Positions 25,778-36,100 of a stretch of DNA of 64,000 bases are shown here, in pieces. Made by a program: the position numbers and the translations under genes. The notes under the pieces were generated by a model. It saw nothing but the letters and a program-made list of their open reading frames with translations, did not search any database and was not told where the DNA came from. Each line of letters begins with the position of its first letter. Position 1 is the stretch's first letter. Source of the stretch: a bacterium (GTDB lineage Bacteria; Electryoneota; Electryoneia; Electryoneales; Electryoneaceae). The stretch lies in assembly GCA_020444425.1 (NCBI GenBank), contig JAHLLB010000022.1, positions 1-64,000 of the forward strand, written 5' to 3'.

Positions 25778-26788
25778 CTAAACCCTCAGATGATTCAATA
25801 GTTGTTCGCGTGTCCGTTGCCCGGCTTGAGCGCCTCGATGTTGCACGGACAGGGACGCGGCGTGCGTCGCCAGCGCGATGGCGGTGTCCATCGGCAGATC
25901 TTCGGCGAGGAAGGCCGCGACCGCACCGCAGAAGGCGTCCCCCGCGCCGACGCTGTCGATGACCTCGATCTCCGGCGGTGGAAACATCAGGTGCGCGCCG
26001 TCGGGACGAATCCACTCCACACCCTGCGGCCCGAGGGTGACGAAGACATGCTGCGCGCCGACTTCGGTCCATTGCACGTACCGTTCGGCGGGCGGAATCG
26101 CTTCATAATCCTTGACGTCCAGGATCGCGGCTGCCTGCAGCTCGTTGGGGATCAACGCGAACAGCCCGCGCGGCGGACGTGGAGATTTGTGCCTGAACGG
26201 ATCGGGGTTGAAAATGATCTTCAGGTCAAATTCTTTCGCCAGCTCGATGGCGTGGGTAACAGTCGCGAGCGGGAGTTCGTTCTGAATCAGCAGCCATTTG
26301 GCTCGACGGAACAGGTGCAGCTTGCGGTCGAGGTGGTCCGGCAGCAGGTGGTGGTACGCTCCAGGGCAGGCGGTGATCTGGTTTTCGCCGTGCTCATCCA
26401 CCGAGATGATCGCTTCGGCGGTGGGTTGGTTTGGCACGTGGACCACGCCCTCGGTGTCGACTCCGGCGTCGAGCAGGGGTTGCAACGCTATCCGTCCCGC
26501 CTCATCCTCTCCGCCGATGGCCGAGATGAACAGCACCTCCGCGCCCATCTTGCGTGCGGCGAGGGCCTGGTTCGCACCTTTGCCACCGGGATGGATCTCC
26601 ATGCGGTGTCCGATGGAGGTCTCGCCGGGGCGTGGCAGGTTGGTCACATAGAAGATACGGTCGAGCACCGTCGCGCCGACAACCAGGATCGTGCCGGGAC
26701 GTTCCGGCTGTTCCGGGACGATGGAGAAGTCTGGCGTGGGTTGCTCCGAGTGTCCGCTGTTTGCGTACAGGGGGGTCGTCTCGTTCAT
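25778..26788 (-). CDS. PfkB-family sugar kinase, ribokinase-like
   Basis: A cytoplasmic sugar kinase of 336 residues, most like ribokinase, which phosphorylates D-ribose at O5. PfkB signature 1 is HPGGKGANQALAARKMGAEV. Signature 2 is DSVGAGDAFCGAVAAFLAE with the catalytic aspartate in GAGD. Intermediate blocks ILVVGATVLDRIFYV, NELPLATVTHAIELAKEF, IPNELQA and VFVTLGPQGVEW are typical. Length is 25-30 residues above normal ribokinases because of an N-terminal tail (NETTPLYANSGHSEQPTPDF). ATG at 26788 is chosen, with GAGGA just upstream; an earlier in-frame ATG at 26821 is possible. No ribose transporter is in the window, so specificity is uncertain. Confidence 0.85.
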   Translation of the reverse strand: MNETTPLYANSGHSEQPTPDFSIVPEQPERPGTILVVGATVLDRIFYVTNLPRPGETSIGHRMEIHPGGKGANQALAARKMGAEVLFISAIGGEDEAGRIALQPLLDAGVDTEGVVHVPNQPTAEAIISVDEHGENQITACPGAYHHLLPDHLDRKLHLFRRAKWLLIQNELPLATVTHAIELAKEFDLKIIFNPDPFRHKSPRPPRGLFALIPNELQAAAILDVKDYEAIPPAERYVQWTEVGAQHVFVTLGPQGVEWIRPDGAHLMFPPPEIEVIDSVGAGDAFCGAVAAFLAEDLPMDTAIALATHAASLSVQHRGAQAGQRTREQLLNHLRV

Positions 26789-26949
26789 CAAGTCCTCATC
26801 AGATTGGGGGACGACGTCCATCTAAGATAGTCGCGCCATGCGCCTCGCGCCTGTCTGGACACGGAGGTTGTGCAGATGCGTATACTCAGCGGGTTCGGAG
26901 CGCGCGAAGGGTTGTGCGTTGTCAGAGGCAAGCGAAGGGCGGAATTGCG

Positions 26950-27393
26950 GTGAACAATCGTCACGATAATCCGTGGGTGATCAGCCAGGTCCGGGTGCCG
27001 TACGGCCACACCGATCAGATGGGGAACGTCTATTATGGCCATGCGTTACTCTATTTCGAGATGGGCCGGACCGAATGGATGCGCCAGGGTGGGCTGACCT
27101 ACCGTGAGTTCGAGGACATGGGTTTCTTCGTGCCGGTGATCGAGGCGCATGTGCAGTATCGCGGACGGTTGTTTTACGATGACCTCCTCGAGATCTGGAC
27201 GGCGGCGTCGATGGTTGGCCGGTCACGGTTCCGCTTCACGCATCAGCTGCGCCGCGCGGGCGAAGACGCCGTGTTGTTCGAGGGCTATACGGTCCATCCG
27301 GTTGTGGATGAGAGTGCGAAGCCGATCAAGATGCCGCCGGTGATGCGGGAGCTGTTGGAGCGGCTCGGAGAGTATAAACCCGAAAAACCCTGA
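26950..27393 (+). CDS. YbgC/FadM-type acyl-CoA thioesterase (hotdog fold)
   Basis: A cytoplasmic 4HBT hotdog thioesterase of 147 residues. The signature VPYGHTDQMGNVYYGHALLYFEMGRTEWMR holds the catalytic aspartate of the YbgC/FadM group, followed by FVPVIEAHVQYRGRLFYDDLLEI. It hydrolyses an acyl-CoA thioester; chain length and physiological substrate cannot be read. The start is GTG at 26950, after GAAGGGCGGA. A longer in-frame extension upstream overlaps the divergent kinase gene and is not credible. It is transcribed away from the kinase gene. Confidence 0.85.
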   Translation: MNNRHDNPWVISQVRVPYGHTDQMGNVYYGHALLYFEMGRTEWMRQGGLTYREFEDMGFFVPVIEAHVQYRGRLFYDDLLEIWTAASMVGRSRFRFTHQLRRAGEDAVLFEGYTVHPVVDESAKPIKMPPVMRELLERLGEYKPEKP

Positions 27394-27475
27394 ATCCGCG
27401 TGGGTGGTGACTGTGCGCTGGCACACAGTGGGGGCTCCGGGAACCAATAAACGGGTCCGAAACCGTGGGAAGAGG

Positions 27476-27505
27476 TTGACTCCCTGTGTGGGGCGAGTGT
27501 AGTTT
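27476..27505 (+). promoter_or_regulatory. Possible promoter for the porU-porV genes
   Basis: TTGACT at 27476-27481 and TAGTTT at 27500-27505 are separated by 18 bp, about 165 bp before the PorU start codon. No other strong element is seen in 27394-27668. Confidence 0.35.
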
Positions 27506-27668
27506 GAGCGTGCTAACCGCAGGATAACGACTTGGAGTGCATCGGGACGCTTCGCTATCAGAGTTTGTGTGTGACCAGGCAGCAACGGGGATAACTCTCG
27601 CGCTGCCGGAATAGCCAGGCGTGCCAGGCGAATCTCCCCGATTCGTCATTGGCCTACCAAGGACGTTC

Positions 27669-30600
27669 ATGATTCGCGTGACAATTCAATCATCAGCGAC
27701 GATTCGTTTGCTGGCTTTCGTGTGCCTGATCGCGATCCTTTTCGCGGGAACGGGCACCGCCTGGGCCGGTGTGTTCACCGTGCTCGAGGACAACGCCGGC
27801 GAAACGGTTGTCGAACTGTCCTTCCCGGAGTGGGAACAGCGTCAGTTCGAGGATGGAACGCTCTACGTGCCGGTCTCGGCAGCGGTGGACAGCCGCGAGG
27901 GCATGCGGATGACGCCGTATGTGTCCCGGCTGGTCGCGTTGCCCTCGGCAAACTTGCCGCAGATTGTGATCGAAGAGCAGCGCTGGGGCGACACGTTCGA
28001 GGGGCTGGCTCCGTACGGCGATGCGGCTGCGGACAACCTGCCGGTCTCGCGTTTGCAGGGGCGTGGCCCGGTGGTGCTCAGCGAGCCGTACACCTGGCGT
28101 CACCGCAACGTCGCGCACGTGTTTGTCGTGCCGGTACGTGAGACGGACGGCGGCGTGGTCCCGCTCCAGTACATCCGCTTCCGGATCGTGCACCCGCGTC
28201 CGCAGGCCGGGCTCCGCAGCGAGCCGGACCGTCTCGCCGAACTGGGTGTGCTGAATGGCAAGACCGCCCGGAGTTGGGCGTTGCCGAAAAAGCGCAGCAA
28301 CACTCGCAGTATCGCGTCGACGTTTGGTTGGCCGGACGGTCAGATGTTGCGTATCGAGATCGAGCAGGAAGGGATGTACCAGATCTCCGGCGCGACATTG
28401 AAGGCGCGCGGCATTGATGTCGCCGGGTTTGATCCCCGCAAGTTCCGCCTCTACAACAACGGCGGCCAGCGGTTGCCGATAGTGTTCAACTCGCCGCGTC
28501 CCGATTCATTGATCGAAAACGCGATTCTCGTCACCGGAGAGGCTGATGGCAGCTTCGATGACGATGATCGGATCATTTTCTACGGGCGGTCGGTCAACAC
28601 GTGGGTCTCTGGCGCAACACCGGGCTCGTACGTACACACGATGAACCCGTTCACCCGCCGCAATGTGTACTGGCTGCAGATTTCGAACACCGGCGATGAC
28701 GGCAAGCGGATGAGCGATCTGGACGCCGACATTGCGGTCACGTACGAAGCGGATCACGCGCGCTCGCGCGTGTTCGTGGACACTGAGGCGATCGTCTACG
28801 GCAGCAAGAATCACCCGGAATCGGGCACGCTGTGGTACGCGAAGGAGCTGAACGCGGGTGAAGCGTATTCGGTCAGCTTCGAGGTGGACAAGCCGTTGGC
28901 GGCTTCGGACGCTTCTGTCTGGGTGATGTTCGAGAACGTTGGCGTGTTCTCGGAAGAAGCCGTCGTGCAGATCAACAGCACGGTGATCGACACGATCGAG
29001 CTGGACGACGAACGTCGTCAGCTGTCGATTCCGGATGGTGTGCTGCGTGACGGCTCCAACAACTTCAGTTTCCGGCTGGTCGGCGGTCACGTTTACTTCA
29101 ACGCTATCGAGGTCGATTACCTGCGTTCGCTGGAAAGCGATGACGGCAAGATGGCGTTCGATGCGCTCCCGCAGGATGGCATCGCGCGGATGACGCTCGA
29201 AGGGATGGAAAACCCGTGGCTGTTTGACATTCAGGACTATTCAAACGTCAGCTACACTCGCGGCGAAACCCTGAGCATCGTCAGTTCGGTGAGTAGTCCG
29301 CGCCGGCACCTGGCGGTAGAGAACGATCAGCTGCTGTCCCCGGCGTCGATTCAGACGGCTGGCTTCGGTTCGTCGGCCTACCCGAACGGCCTGCGTGATC
29401 CGAGTCTCGCGCCAAACACCATCTACATCTACCATTCTGATTTTACCGACGCCACCCGTCAGCTGGAAACGTACGTCGAGGATCGCGATGGTCGCGAAGT
29501 CCTCAGCGTGGACATAGCCGATGTGTACCAGGAGTTTGCGTGGGGGTTGTACGACCCGGTGGCGATTCGCGATTACCTGATGTACGCGTACGAAAACTAC
29601 GCGACTACGCCGAGCACGGTGCTGCTGATCGGTGACGGTGATTACGATTACCGCAACATCGTATCGAACGCCGACAACAACTGGATTCCGCCGTACGAAG
29701 ATGGCATTCTGTGCCGCGACTTGTGGTACACGCAATTCGCCGCGAACGACGTGATCCAGACGCAGATGGTGATGGGGCGCTTGCCGGTGCAATCGAATTC
29801 CGAGCTCGAGGTGTACCTCGACAAGCTGCGGCGGTATGAAAACGACAGCGACCTCGGCGCGTGGCGTTCCAAGCTGGTGATGGTGGCGGACGATGAGTAC
29901 GTCGAAACCGGCCCCTCGGTGCAGGAGCAGATCCACATGGAAGACGCCGAGGAATTCGCGAACGAAGCCGCGCCGGATTTCATCACCGTAAAGAAGATCT
30001 ATATCGGGACCTACCCGACCACGTTTGATCCGGGCACCGGCGGACGCCGCAAACCAGCCGCAACGGCCGCGTTGCTCAACGAGATCAACCGTGGCGCGTT
30101 GATTGTCAGCTTCATTGGTCATGGCAACGCGCATGTCTGGACGCATGAGTCGGTGCTGCTGGATACGCGTGACACGCAATTGATCGACAGCGGCGACCGG
30201 ACCCCGTTGTTCCTCGCGGCGACGTGTTCGTGGGGGCATTTTGACCGGCCGGAAAACGAAGCGCATCCTGAACAGTTGCTGGTCAACCCGGGCGGGGCGA
30301 TTGGTGTTGTCGCGGCCAGCCGTGTGACCAATGCGTTCGCAAACAACCGCTTTGCGCTCGCGTTTTACGAGCGCGTGTTCGACCGGGAAGCGGCACTCTC
30401 CGCTGCGGAAGCGCTGTACCTGGCGTTGATTGATCACCCGGAGAGCACGAACCAGTACTACCACTACTTCGGCGAGCCGGACATGAAGCTGGCGTTGCCG
30501 AATCTGGATGTCGACATGACCAGCATCAACCCGGACAGCCTGACTGCGTTGCAGAACGCTCAGGTGACGGCGGAGGTGCGTGCGCCGGACGGTTCGGCGC

Positions 30601-31571
30601 TGCCGGAGTTTGACGGTGAGTCGGTGGTGACGGTCTACGACAGCGCGGACACGCTCGAGTACGTTTTCGTTGATGGTAACGGCAACCCGGCGGACACGCT
30701 GCAGTACTACGTCGCCGGTGGAACGCTGTTCCGTGGGCTGGTATCGACGTCCGAGGGCGAACTCGCGGCTGAGTTTATCGTCCCGCGCGATGTGAAGTAC
30801 GGCAGCCAGAACGGCAGCATTCACATGTACGCATACAACGACGAGACGGACGGTGTCGGCTCGACGGCGGGTGTGAAGATTTCGACGCAGTCCGCCAGCA
30901 GCAACGACAACACGCCGCCGGATGTGATGCTCTACTTCGATCACCCGAACTGGCGTGAGGGAGATCTTACCTCGGCTTCGCCAACGCTGTACGTTTCGCT
31001 GTTCGATTCCAGCGGCATCAACCTGACCGGTGAAATCGGGCATGATATCCGCGCGGTAGTCGATGGCACGGACGAAGTGCTGCTGACGGAAACGTTCACC
31101 TACGAACGCGACAGCTACACCGCCGGAATTGCGACCGAGCAATTGTTCGGCATTGAGCCGGGCGAGCACCAGCTGGAAGTGTGGGCGTGGGATAACGCCA
31201 ACAATTTCGCTCGTGCGGAGACGAAGTTCGTCGTGGTCGATGCGGACCAGGAAGTGGCACTGAACAACGTGCTGAACTGGCCGAATCCGTTTGAACAGCG
31301 TACGAACTTCACGTTCGAGTTGTCGACGGATGCCGAAGTCACGATCAAGATCTACACCGCCAGCGGGCGGAAGATCCGTGAGATCGGGCCGATTCAGGCG
31401 CAGGCCGGGTTTAACTATCCGGCGGACGGCGCGAGCCAGTCGCTGGAGTGGGATGGCCGTGACGATTACGGCGATCCGGTGGCCAACGGAGCGTACCTGT
31501 ATGTCGTGGAGGCAACCTCGGCGTCCGGTCAGAGCGCCGAAGTTGTTGGCAAGCTGCTCCGAATACGCTAA
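27669..31571 (+). CDS. porU: PorU-type C25 sortase of the type IX secretion system
   Basis: PorU is the cell-surface sortase that cleaves T9SS sorting domains and helps attach cargo to the outer membrane. The 1300-residue protein has a signal peptide (LLAFVCLIAILFAGTGTAWA) and a long N-terminal beta region with WPDGQMLRIEIEQEGMYQIS. The C25 (gingipain-like) domain then runs from TPSTVLLIGDGDYDYRN through WYTQFAANDVIQTQMVMGRLP. The catalytic dyad is present: H818 in IVSFIGHGNAHVWTHE and C853 in LFLAATCSWGHFDRPEN. The C-terminus is an FlgD-like Ig/sorting-like domain (WPNPFEQRTNFTFEL ... YLYVVEATSASGQ). Length is nearer to the longer PorU2-type proteins than to the ~1160-residue P. gingivalis PorU. 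It is followed after 57 bp by porV. ATG 27669 has AAGGA upstream. Confidence 0.9.
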   Translation: MIRVTIQSSATIRLLAFVCLIAILFAGTGTAWAGVFTVLEDNAGETVVELSFPEWEQRQFEDGTLYVPVSAAVDSREGMRMTPYVSRLVALPSANLPQIVIEEQRWGDTFEGLAPYGDAAADNLPVSRLQGRGPVVLSEPYTWRHRNVAHVFVVPVRETDGGVVPLQYIRFRIVHPRPQAGLRSEPDRLAELGVLNGKTARSWALPKKRSNTRSIASTFGWPDGQMLRIEIEQEGMYQISGATLKARGIDVAGFDPRKFRLYNNGGQRLPIVFNSPRPDSLIENAILVTGEADGSFDDDDRIIFYGRSVNTWVSGATPGSYVHTMNPFTRRNVYWLQISNTGDDGKRMSDLDADIAVTYEADHARSRVFVDTEAIVYGSKNHPESGTLWYAKELNAGEAYSVSFEVDKPLAASDASVWVMFENVGVFSEEAVVQINSTVIDTIELDDERRQLSIPDGVLRDGSNNFSFRLVGGHVYFNAIEVDYLRSLESDDGKMAFDALPQDGIARMTLEGMENPWLFDIQDYSNVSYTRGETLSIVSSVSSPRRHLAVENDQLLSPASIQTAGFGSSAYPNGLRDPSLAPNTIYIYHSDFTDATRQLETYVEDRDGREVLSVDIADVYQEFAWGLYDPVAIRDYLMYAYENYATTPSTVLLIGDGDYDYRNIVSNADNNWIPPYEDGILCRDLWYTQFAANDVIQTQMVMGRLPVQSNSELEVYLDKLRRYENDSDLGAWRSKLVMVADDEYVETGPSVQEQIHMEDAEEFANEAAPDFITVKKIYIGTYPTTFDPGTGGRRKPAATAALLNEINRGALIVSFIGHGNAHVWTHESVLLDTRDTQLIDSGDRTPLFLAATCSWGHFDRPENEAHPEQLLVNPGGAIGVVAASRVTNAFANNRFALAFYERVFDREAALSAAEALYLALIDHPESTNQYYHYFGEPDMKLALPNLDVDMTSINPDSLTALQNAQVTAEVRAPDGSALPEFDGESVVTVYDSADTLEYVFVDGNGNPADTLQYYVAGGTLFRGLVSTSEGELAAEFIVPRDVKYGSQNGSIHMYAYNDETDGVGSTAGVKISTQSASSNDNTPPDVMLYFDHPNWREGDLTSASPTLYVSLFDSSGINLTGEIGHDIRAVVDGTDEVLLTETFTYERDSYTAGIATEQLFGIEPGEHQLEVWAWDNANNFARAETKFVVVDADQEVALNNVLNWPNPFEQRTNFTFELSTDAEVTIKIYTASGRKIREIGPIQAQAGFNYPADGASQSLEWDGRDDYGDPVANGAYLYVVEATSASGQSAEVVGKLLRIR

Positions 31572-31628
31572 CTTCGCAAACTTTAACATTACGAATAGCA
31601 ACCAAACCGTAGAAACGAGGACGAAGGC

Positions 31629-32696
31629 ATGAGCAGGATCAATTGGGCGCGCCGCATCGTGGTCGTCGCGATGATAGCCCTTTTTGCTGCTGGCGCGGGC
31701 ACCGCGCAGGCGGCGAGTGTATCCCAGGCGGGTGTGTTGTTTCTGAAGATCTCTCCGGGCGCGCGTCCGGGTGGTATGGGTGAAGCGTTTGTCGCGTTGG
31801 CCAATGACGCCACGTCGACCTGGTGGAACCCGGCAGGTCTGGCCTATGTGCCGTACAACGAAGTCACGTTGATGCACTCGAACTGGTTGCCGCAGTTCAA
31901 GTTCAACGACTTGTACTATGATTTCGTCAGCTATGTGCACCAGGTCGAGGATTGGGGGACGTTCGGCGCGAACATCATCTTCCTCAATCTCGGTGAGAGC
32001 ATTCGTACGGACGAGACGGGCCGTGAGCTCGGCACGTTCAACTCCTACGAAATGGCATTGACCGGATCGTACGGTTCCCCGATCACCAACGACGAGAAAA
32101 TGGCCGTTGGTGTGAACATGCGCTTCATCTATTCGAACCTCTCGCCGGTGGGCGCCGGTTCGGAAAAGGGCACCGGTACCGCGACCAGCGTCGGCGTCGA
32201 CGTCGGCTGGCTGTGGCACACCCCGGTTAACAAGCTGAGCCTCGGTGCGAACCTGTCAAACATGGGCCCGAAGGTCGCGTACATCGACCGTGCCCAGGCC
32301 GACCCGCTGCCGACCAACCTCAAGTTCGGTTTCGCCTACCATCTCGTGAAGAGCCCGTACAACACGTTGACCCTCGTCGGTGACTTCGACAAGGAGCTGG
32401 TGTACCTGAACGATGACGGCGAATCCGATCCGTTCTACCTCGCTCTCGTGCGTGCGTGGGGCGACGGCGCTTTCTTCGGCACGTTGATCTACCACACCGG
32501 TATGGAATACTGGTACAGCGATCTCGTCGGCCTCCGTGTCGGGTACTGGAACGACGAACTGGGTAAGGTCAAGCCGATCACGTTCGGTGCCAGCCTGAAG
32601 TATTCGCTGTATCGCTTCGACTTCAGTTATGTCGCCGCGGGCGAAGGGCACCCATTGCAGGATACGATGCGGTTCAGTCTGTCGATCGGCTTCTGA
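31629..32696 (+). CDS. porV: PorV/PorQ-family outer-membrane protein
   Basis: PorV is a FadL-like 14-strand outer-membrane barrel that shuttles T9SS cargo from the translocon to the PorU attachment complex. This 355-residue protein has a signal peptide (VVVAMIALFAAGAGTAQA). The family N-terminus follows: GVLFLKISPGARPGGMGEAFVALANDATSTWWNPAGLAYVP. Alternating beta-strand sequence then continues to FSLSIGF with a terminal aromatic residue. It sits 57 bp after porU with a GAGGACGAAGG ribosome-binding region, so PorU and PorV are almost certainly made from one transcript. PorV and PorQ cannot be told apart firmly by eye; placement next to PorU favours PorV. Confidence 0.88.
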   Translation: MSRINWARRIVVVAMIALFAAGAGTAQAASVSQAGVLFLKISPGARPGGMGEAFVALANDATSTWWNPAGLAYVPYNEVTLMHSNWLPQFKFNDLYYDFVSYVHQVEDWGTFGANIIFLNLGESIRTDETGRELGTFNSYEMALTGSYGSPITNDEKMAVGVNMRFIYSNLSPVGAGSEKGTGTATSVGVDVGWLWHTPVNKLSLGANLSNMGPKVAYIDRAQADPLPTNLKFGFAYHLVKSPYNTLTLVGDFDKELVYLNDDGESDPFYLALVRAWGDGAFFGTLIYHTGMEYWYSDLVGLRVGYWNDELGKVKPITFGASLKYSLYRFDFSYVAAGEGHPLQDTMRFSLSIGF

Positions 32697-32725
32697 CCGT
32701 CCGTCGATGAAAGCATCTCACAGGG

Positions 32726-33034
32726 TGTGGCCTTGTCGCACGATGTGCCCCAGTCAGCTTGCTGACGGCGGATGAACCCAGACATGAATGTCTGGAGCAT
32801 GACGGACCGAGGGTGAGTAATCCCTGCTGGCGGAGCCATCAGGGGCACAGACTCCGGTTACAGGATGTGGCCTTGTCGCACGATGTGCCCGTGTCAGCTT
32901 GCTGACGCGGATGAACCCAGAGATGAATGTCTGGGGCATGACGGACCGAGGGTGAGTAATCCCTGCTGGCGGAGCCATCAGGGGCACAGACATCGGGTCT
33001 GATGGCGGATGAACCCAGACATGAATGTCGTGGG
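32726..33034. repeat. Tandem ~140-bp mosaic hairpin repeat, about 2.2 copies
   Basis: A unit starting TGTGGCCTTGTCGCACGATG at 32726 repeats at 32866, giving a period of 140 bp. A partial third copy covers about 33002-33034. Each unit contains GTCAGC-TT-GCTGAC, CAGACAT-GA-ATGTCTG and CCCTGCTGGCGGAGCCATCAGGGG hairpins. The first two copies differ at few positions. The region fills the 480-bp gap between porV and the pseudo-peptidase gene. No gene is supported. Confidence 0.9.
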
Positions 33035-33175
33035 CATGACGAACAGACATGAAGGACGATCCGGGACAGGTACGGGTAGTTGTGTTGAGCCCTGAGCCTG
33101 TGTCCGGAGCCCGAGGTATTCAGGAACATTGGCGCATGCGTGTTGAGTTCGCGCACCCATGCAAACGAGTAGATC

Positions 33176-36100
33176 ATGCACGCACGCAAAACGTTCGCAT
33201 TTCTTTCCGGCACGATCCTCCTGCTGGCCATGATGTTGCTGCCAGTGGCGGTGGACGCGCGTTCCGACGGGTACGCTCCCGGTGTTGACCCGCGTCCGGT
33301 AATCGCGGGATTGCAGCCGGACCGCTCCGTCGCGAACATCGTCGACGAAGACTTTTACACGCTGCCGGGAGACTTGCCGGACACATTGCGGGTGATGGCG
33401 ATCCGGGTACATTTCCAGCCGGACACGTTGTCGGCGACCTTCGGTGACGGGGATTTCATGTATGATTACCCCGACACCGTCAATCCGGACGGCTGGCTGC
33501 TCGATCCACCGCCGCATGACCGCCAGTTTTTCCAGGATCACCTGCTCGCCGCGCGGAACTACTTCTCGAAGTTCAGCAACGGCAAGCTGACCCTGGCCGG
33601 TTACGACGATGAAGACGTCGAAGGCGGTGACGTCTACCCGAAGGGTGCGCAGGATTCCTACCAGCTGGATTACCCGATCTGGACGATCAACTACGGCAAC
33701 GACGACGAGCAGCGCTTGAATGAGCAGCTGGTCAAGTTGTTCGCGGACTCGTGGACCGTGGCCGATCAGAACGGTCTCGCGGACGATCTGGCGGCAGATG
33801 GCCGCACGGTCGAGGATTACGACATCTTCATCATCTTCCACGCCGGATCGGGCAACGAATTCGATACGGGCTATGACCTGACGCCGTTCGACATTCCGTC
33901 CGTGTTCATCTCGGAAAACGACCTGCAGGAGTTTGGCGGGTTGACTGGCGGTGTGGACTTCGCTGGCAGCAAGATTCCCAACGGTCTCATCCTGCCCGAA
34001 ACGCAGCGTCAGCTCGGAACGGATGTCGGCATGCACGGTACCGTGGTCGCGCAACTTGGTTTCGCGATTGGGTTGCCGCACCTGTACGACACTGAGGACG
34101 GCGACGCCGGCATCGGCATGCTGGGCCTGATGGACCGTGGCTTCGGAGCGTTTTACGGCACGATTCCGATTCCGCCGAGTGCGTGGTCGCGCATCTTCAT
34201 GCGCTGGGACGAGCCGGTGACGGTGAGCAGTTACACCACCATTGACACCGTGCGGCTCGGTGGGTTGCACTTGCCGGACAGCGTCTTCAGCGACAATCTC
34301 GACGATCCAGACAATGTTGTCCGCCTGCTGCGCATACCGATCAACGATACCGAGTATTACCTCGCCGAAGTGCGCCGTCGTGACCCGGATGAGGACAGCC
34401 TCAGCTACGGCTGGGACCGTGACGGACGCAAGATCACGTTCTACGACGATTATTCCTGGGAAGTCGAAGACGGCTTCCGCGTTGCGGTGACTTACAGCGA
34501 TTACGACTTCGACCTGCCTTCGTCCGGCGTGTTGCTGTGGCACATTGACGACCAATTGATCCGCAACCGGTACGCCGACGATCGCATCCAGAACGACTTC
34601 GACAAGCGCGGGATCCGTCTGCAGGAAGCGGACGGAACGTGGGATATCGGCAAGGACTATCCCTTCCTGACCGTCGGCGACGGTACCGAGCTCGGTTGGG
34701 CGGACGACGCGTTTTACCGTGACAACGATTCGTGGTCCGACGCCAACCGTCCGTTGTTCAATCCGGAATTTTCGACGAATACGAACCCATCCAGCACCAG
34801 CAACGACGGGGGCCAGACGCACCTGACGATCAACAAATTCAGTGACATTGCGGACACGATGACTTTCCGCATCACCAACGGCTGGATTCAGGATGGATTC
34901 CCGATTGAGTTGTCAGAAGTGTGGGATGTGACACATGGTGACATCAATGGTGATGATATCGACGAGCTGATCGTTCATGGCTCAGACGGTACAAGCCATA
35001 CTGTTTTTGTCTTGGATAGCACAGGTGTCGTGCTGGAGAGTTTTCCAGCAGGCGGCCAATCAGCAAAGATTGCCGTTGCCGATATGGATCAGGACGGCAG
35101 TTGCGAGATAGTTGCAGCAGATGCCAACACGATCTTCATAGCAGTCTATAGCCCGCTAACATCGCAATTCAATATAGATTGGTCGGCGACATTACCTGAT
35201 TATGCTGAAATACGAGCTCTAGCAGTGATCGAACACGGCGAAAACTCGGTTGCGCTTGGCCTGTTCGATGGCGAAGTGGGACAGCATATCCTGCTTCGTG
35301 GTGGTAGAAAAGGCGACATAGCGGACCAGTTTTTTGTTGATGCCACCTTCAGTTACGATGAAGTAAGGCCAGGTGACGGTTTTCTTCTAGCAGCTGAAGC
35401 CGAAGGAGCTGGTGCGGACGCGATTGTCTGGTTCAATTCAACGCAAGTTGCATCGGTCGACCTCGACGATGGCAGTGTCGAATTGGGTTGGATCACGGAA
35501 GACCCGGAACCGGATCCGGTGCCGGGTACGCGTGTGTTGAAAGACGCAATCGCCGCCGATTTCGACGGTGACGGCGAAACCGAATACATCGGCACGCTTG
35601 AAGAGGGGCGCCTGCTGTTCTTCGAGTTCGTCAATGGTCAACCGGTCGGCCGCAGTGTTGATGTGGATGAGATGCCTTCCGCGCTGCGCGTGCTCGACAT
35701 GGACCATGACGGCGACCTGGAACCGGCGTGGCTCGACATGAGCAGCAAAGAGATCGTGTCCGTCGAGCGGGACGGTCTGCTCGCCGAAGGGACACCGTTC
35801 CAGTTGAGCCGCAAGGGCGGTGATCCCTACGACAGTCACTCAATCATCTTCGATTCCGACGGCGACGGCAACCTTGAGTGGTTCACGGTCACCGAGGGTG
35901 ATGGCAACAGCCTGCTGCTGTCGGCGTACGACCTGTCCGACGGCCAGTTGTTGCCGGGCTTCCCGCTGCCGCTGCCGAATGCTTCTTCGATTGGCGAGTA
36001 CAGCATGATCGCCGCCAACATCGACTCCGACGACAGCGTGGAGCTGATCGTTGCCAGCAATGTGCCGAACACGACGGCGATGCGCATCACAGCGTACGAC

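Noticed and set aside
26554-26949. N-terminal extension of the thioesterase frame
   Set aside because: The extra ~130 residues are antisense to the kinase gene, have no homology-like features and would displace the typical hotdog start.
29241-32219. A very long (992-codon) open frame on the minus strand
   Set aside because: It lies entirely antisense to the well-supported porU and porV genes. Its sequence is rich in R, V, H and Q without domain motifs, as expected for a GC-rich shadow frame.
32754-33339. Short minus-strand frames encoding repeated MAPPAGITHPRSVM and DIHVWVHPP peptides
   Set aside because: The peptides are translations of the 140-bp hairpin repeat. The same peptides appear from unrelated repeat copies in different frames, and no start or ribosome-binding context supports them.
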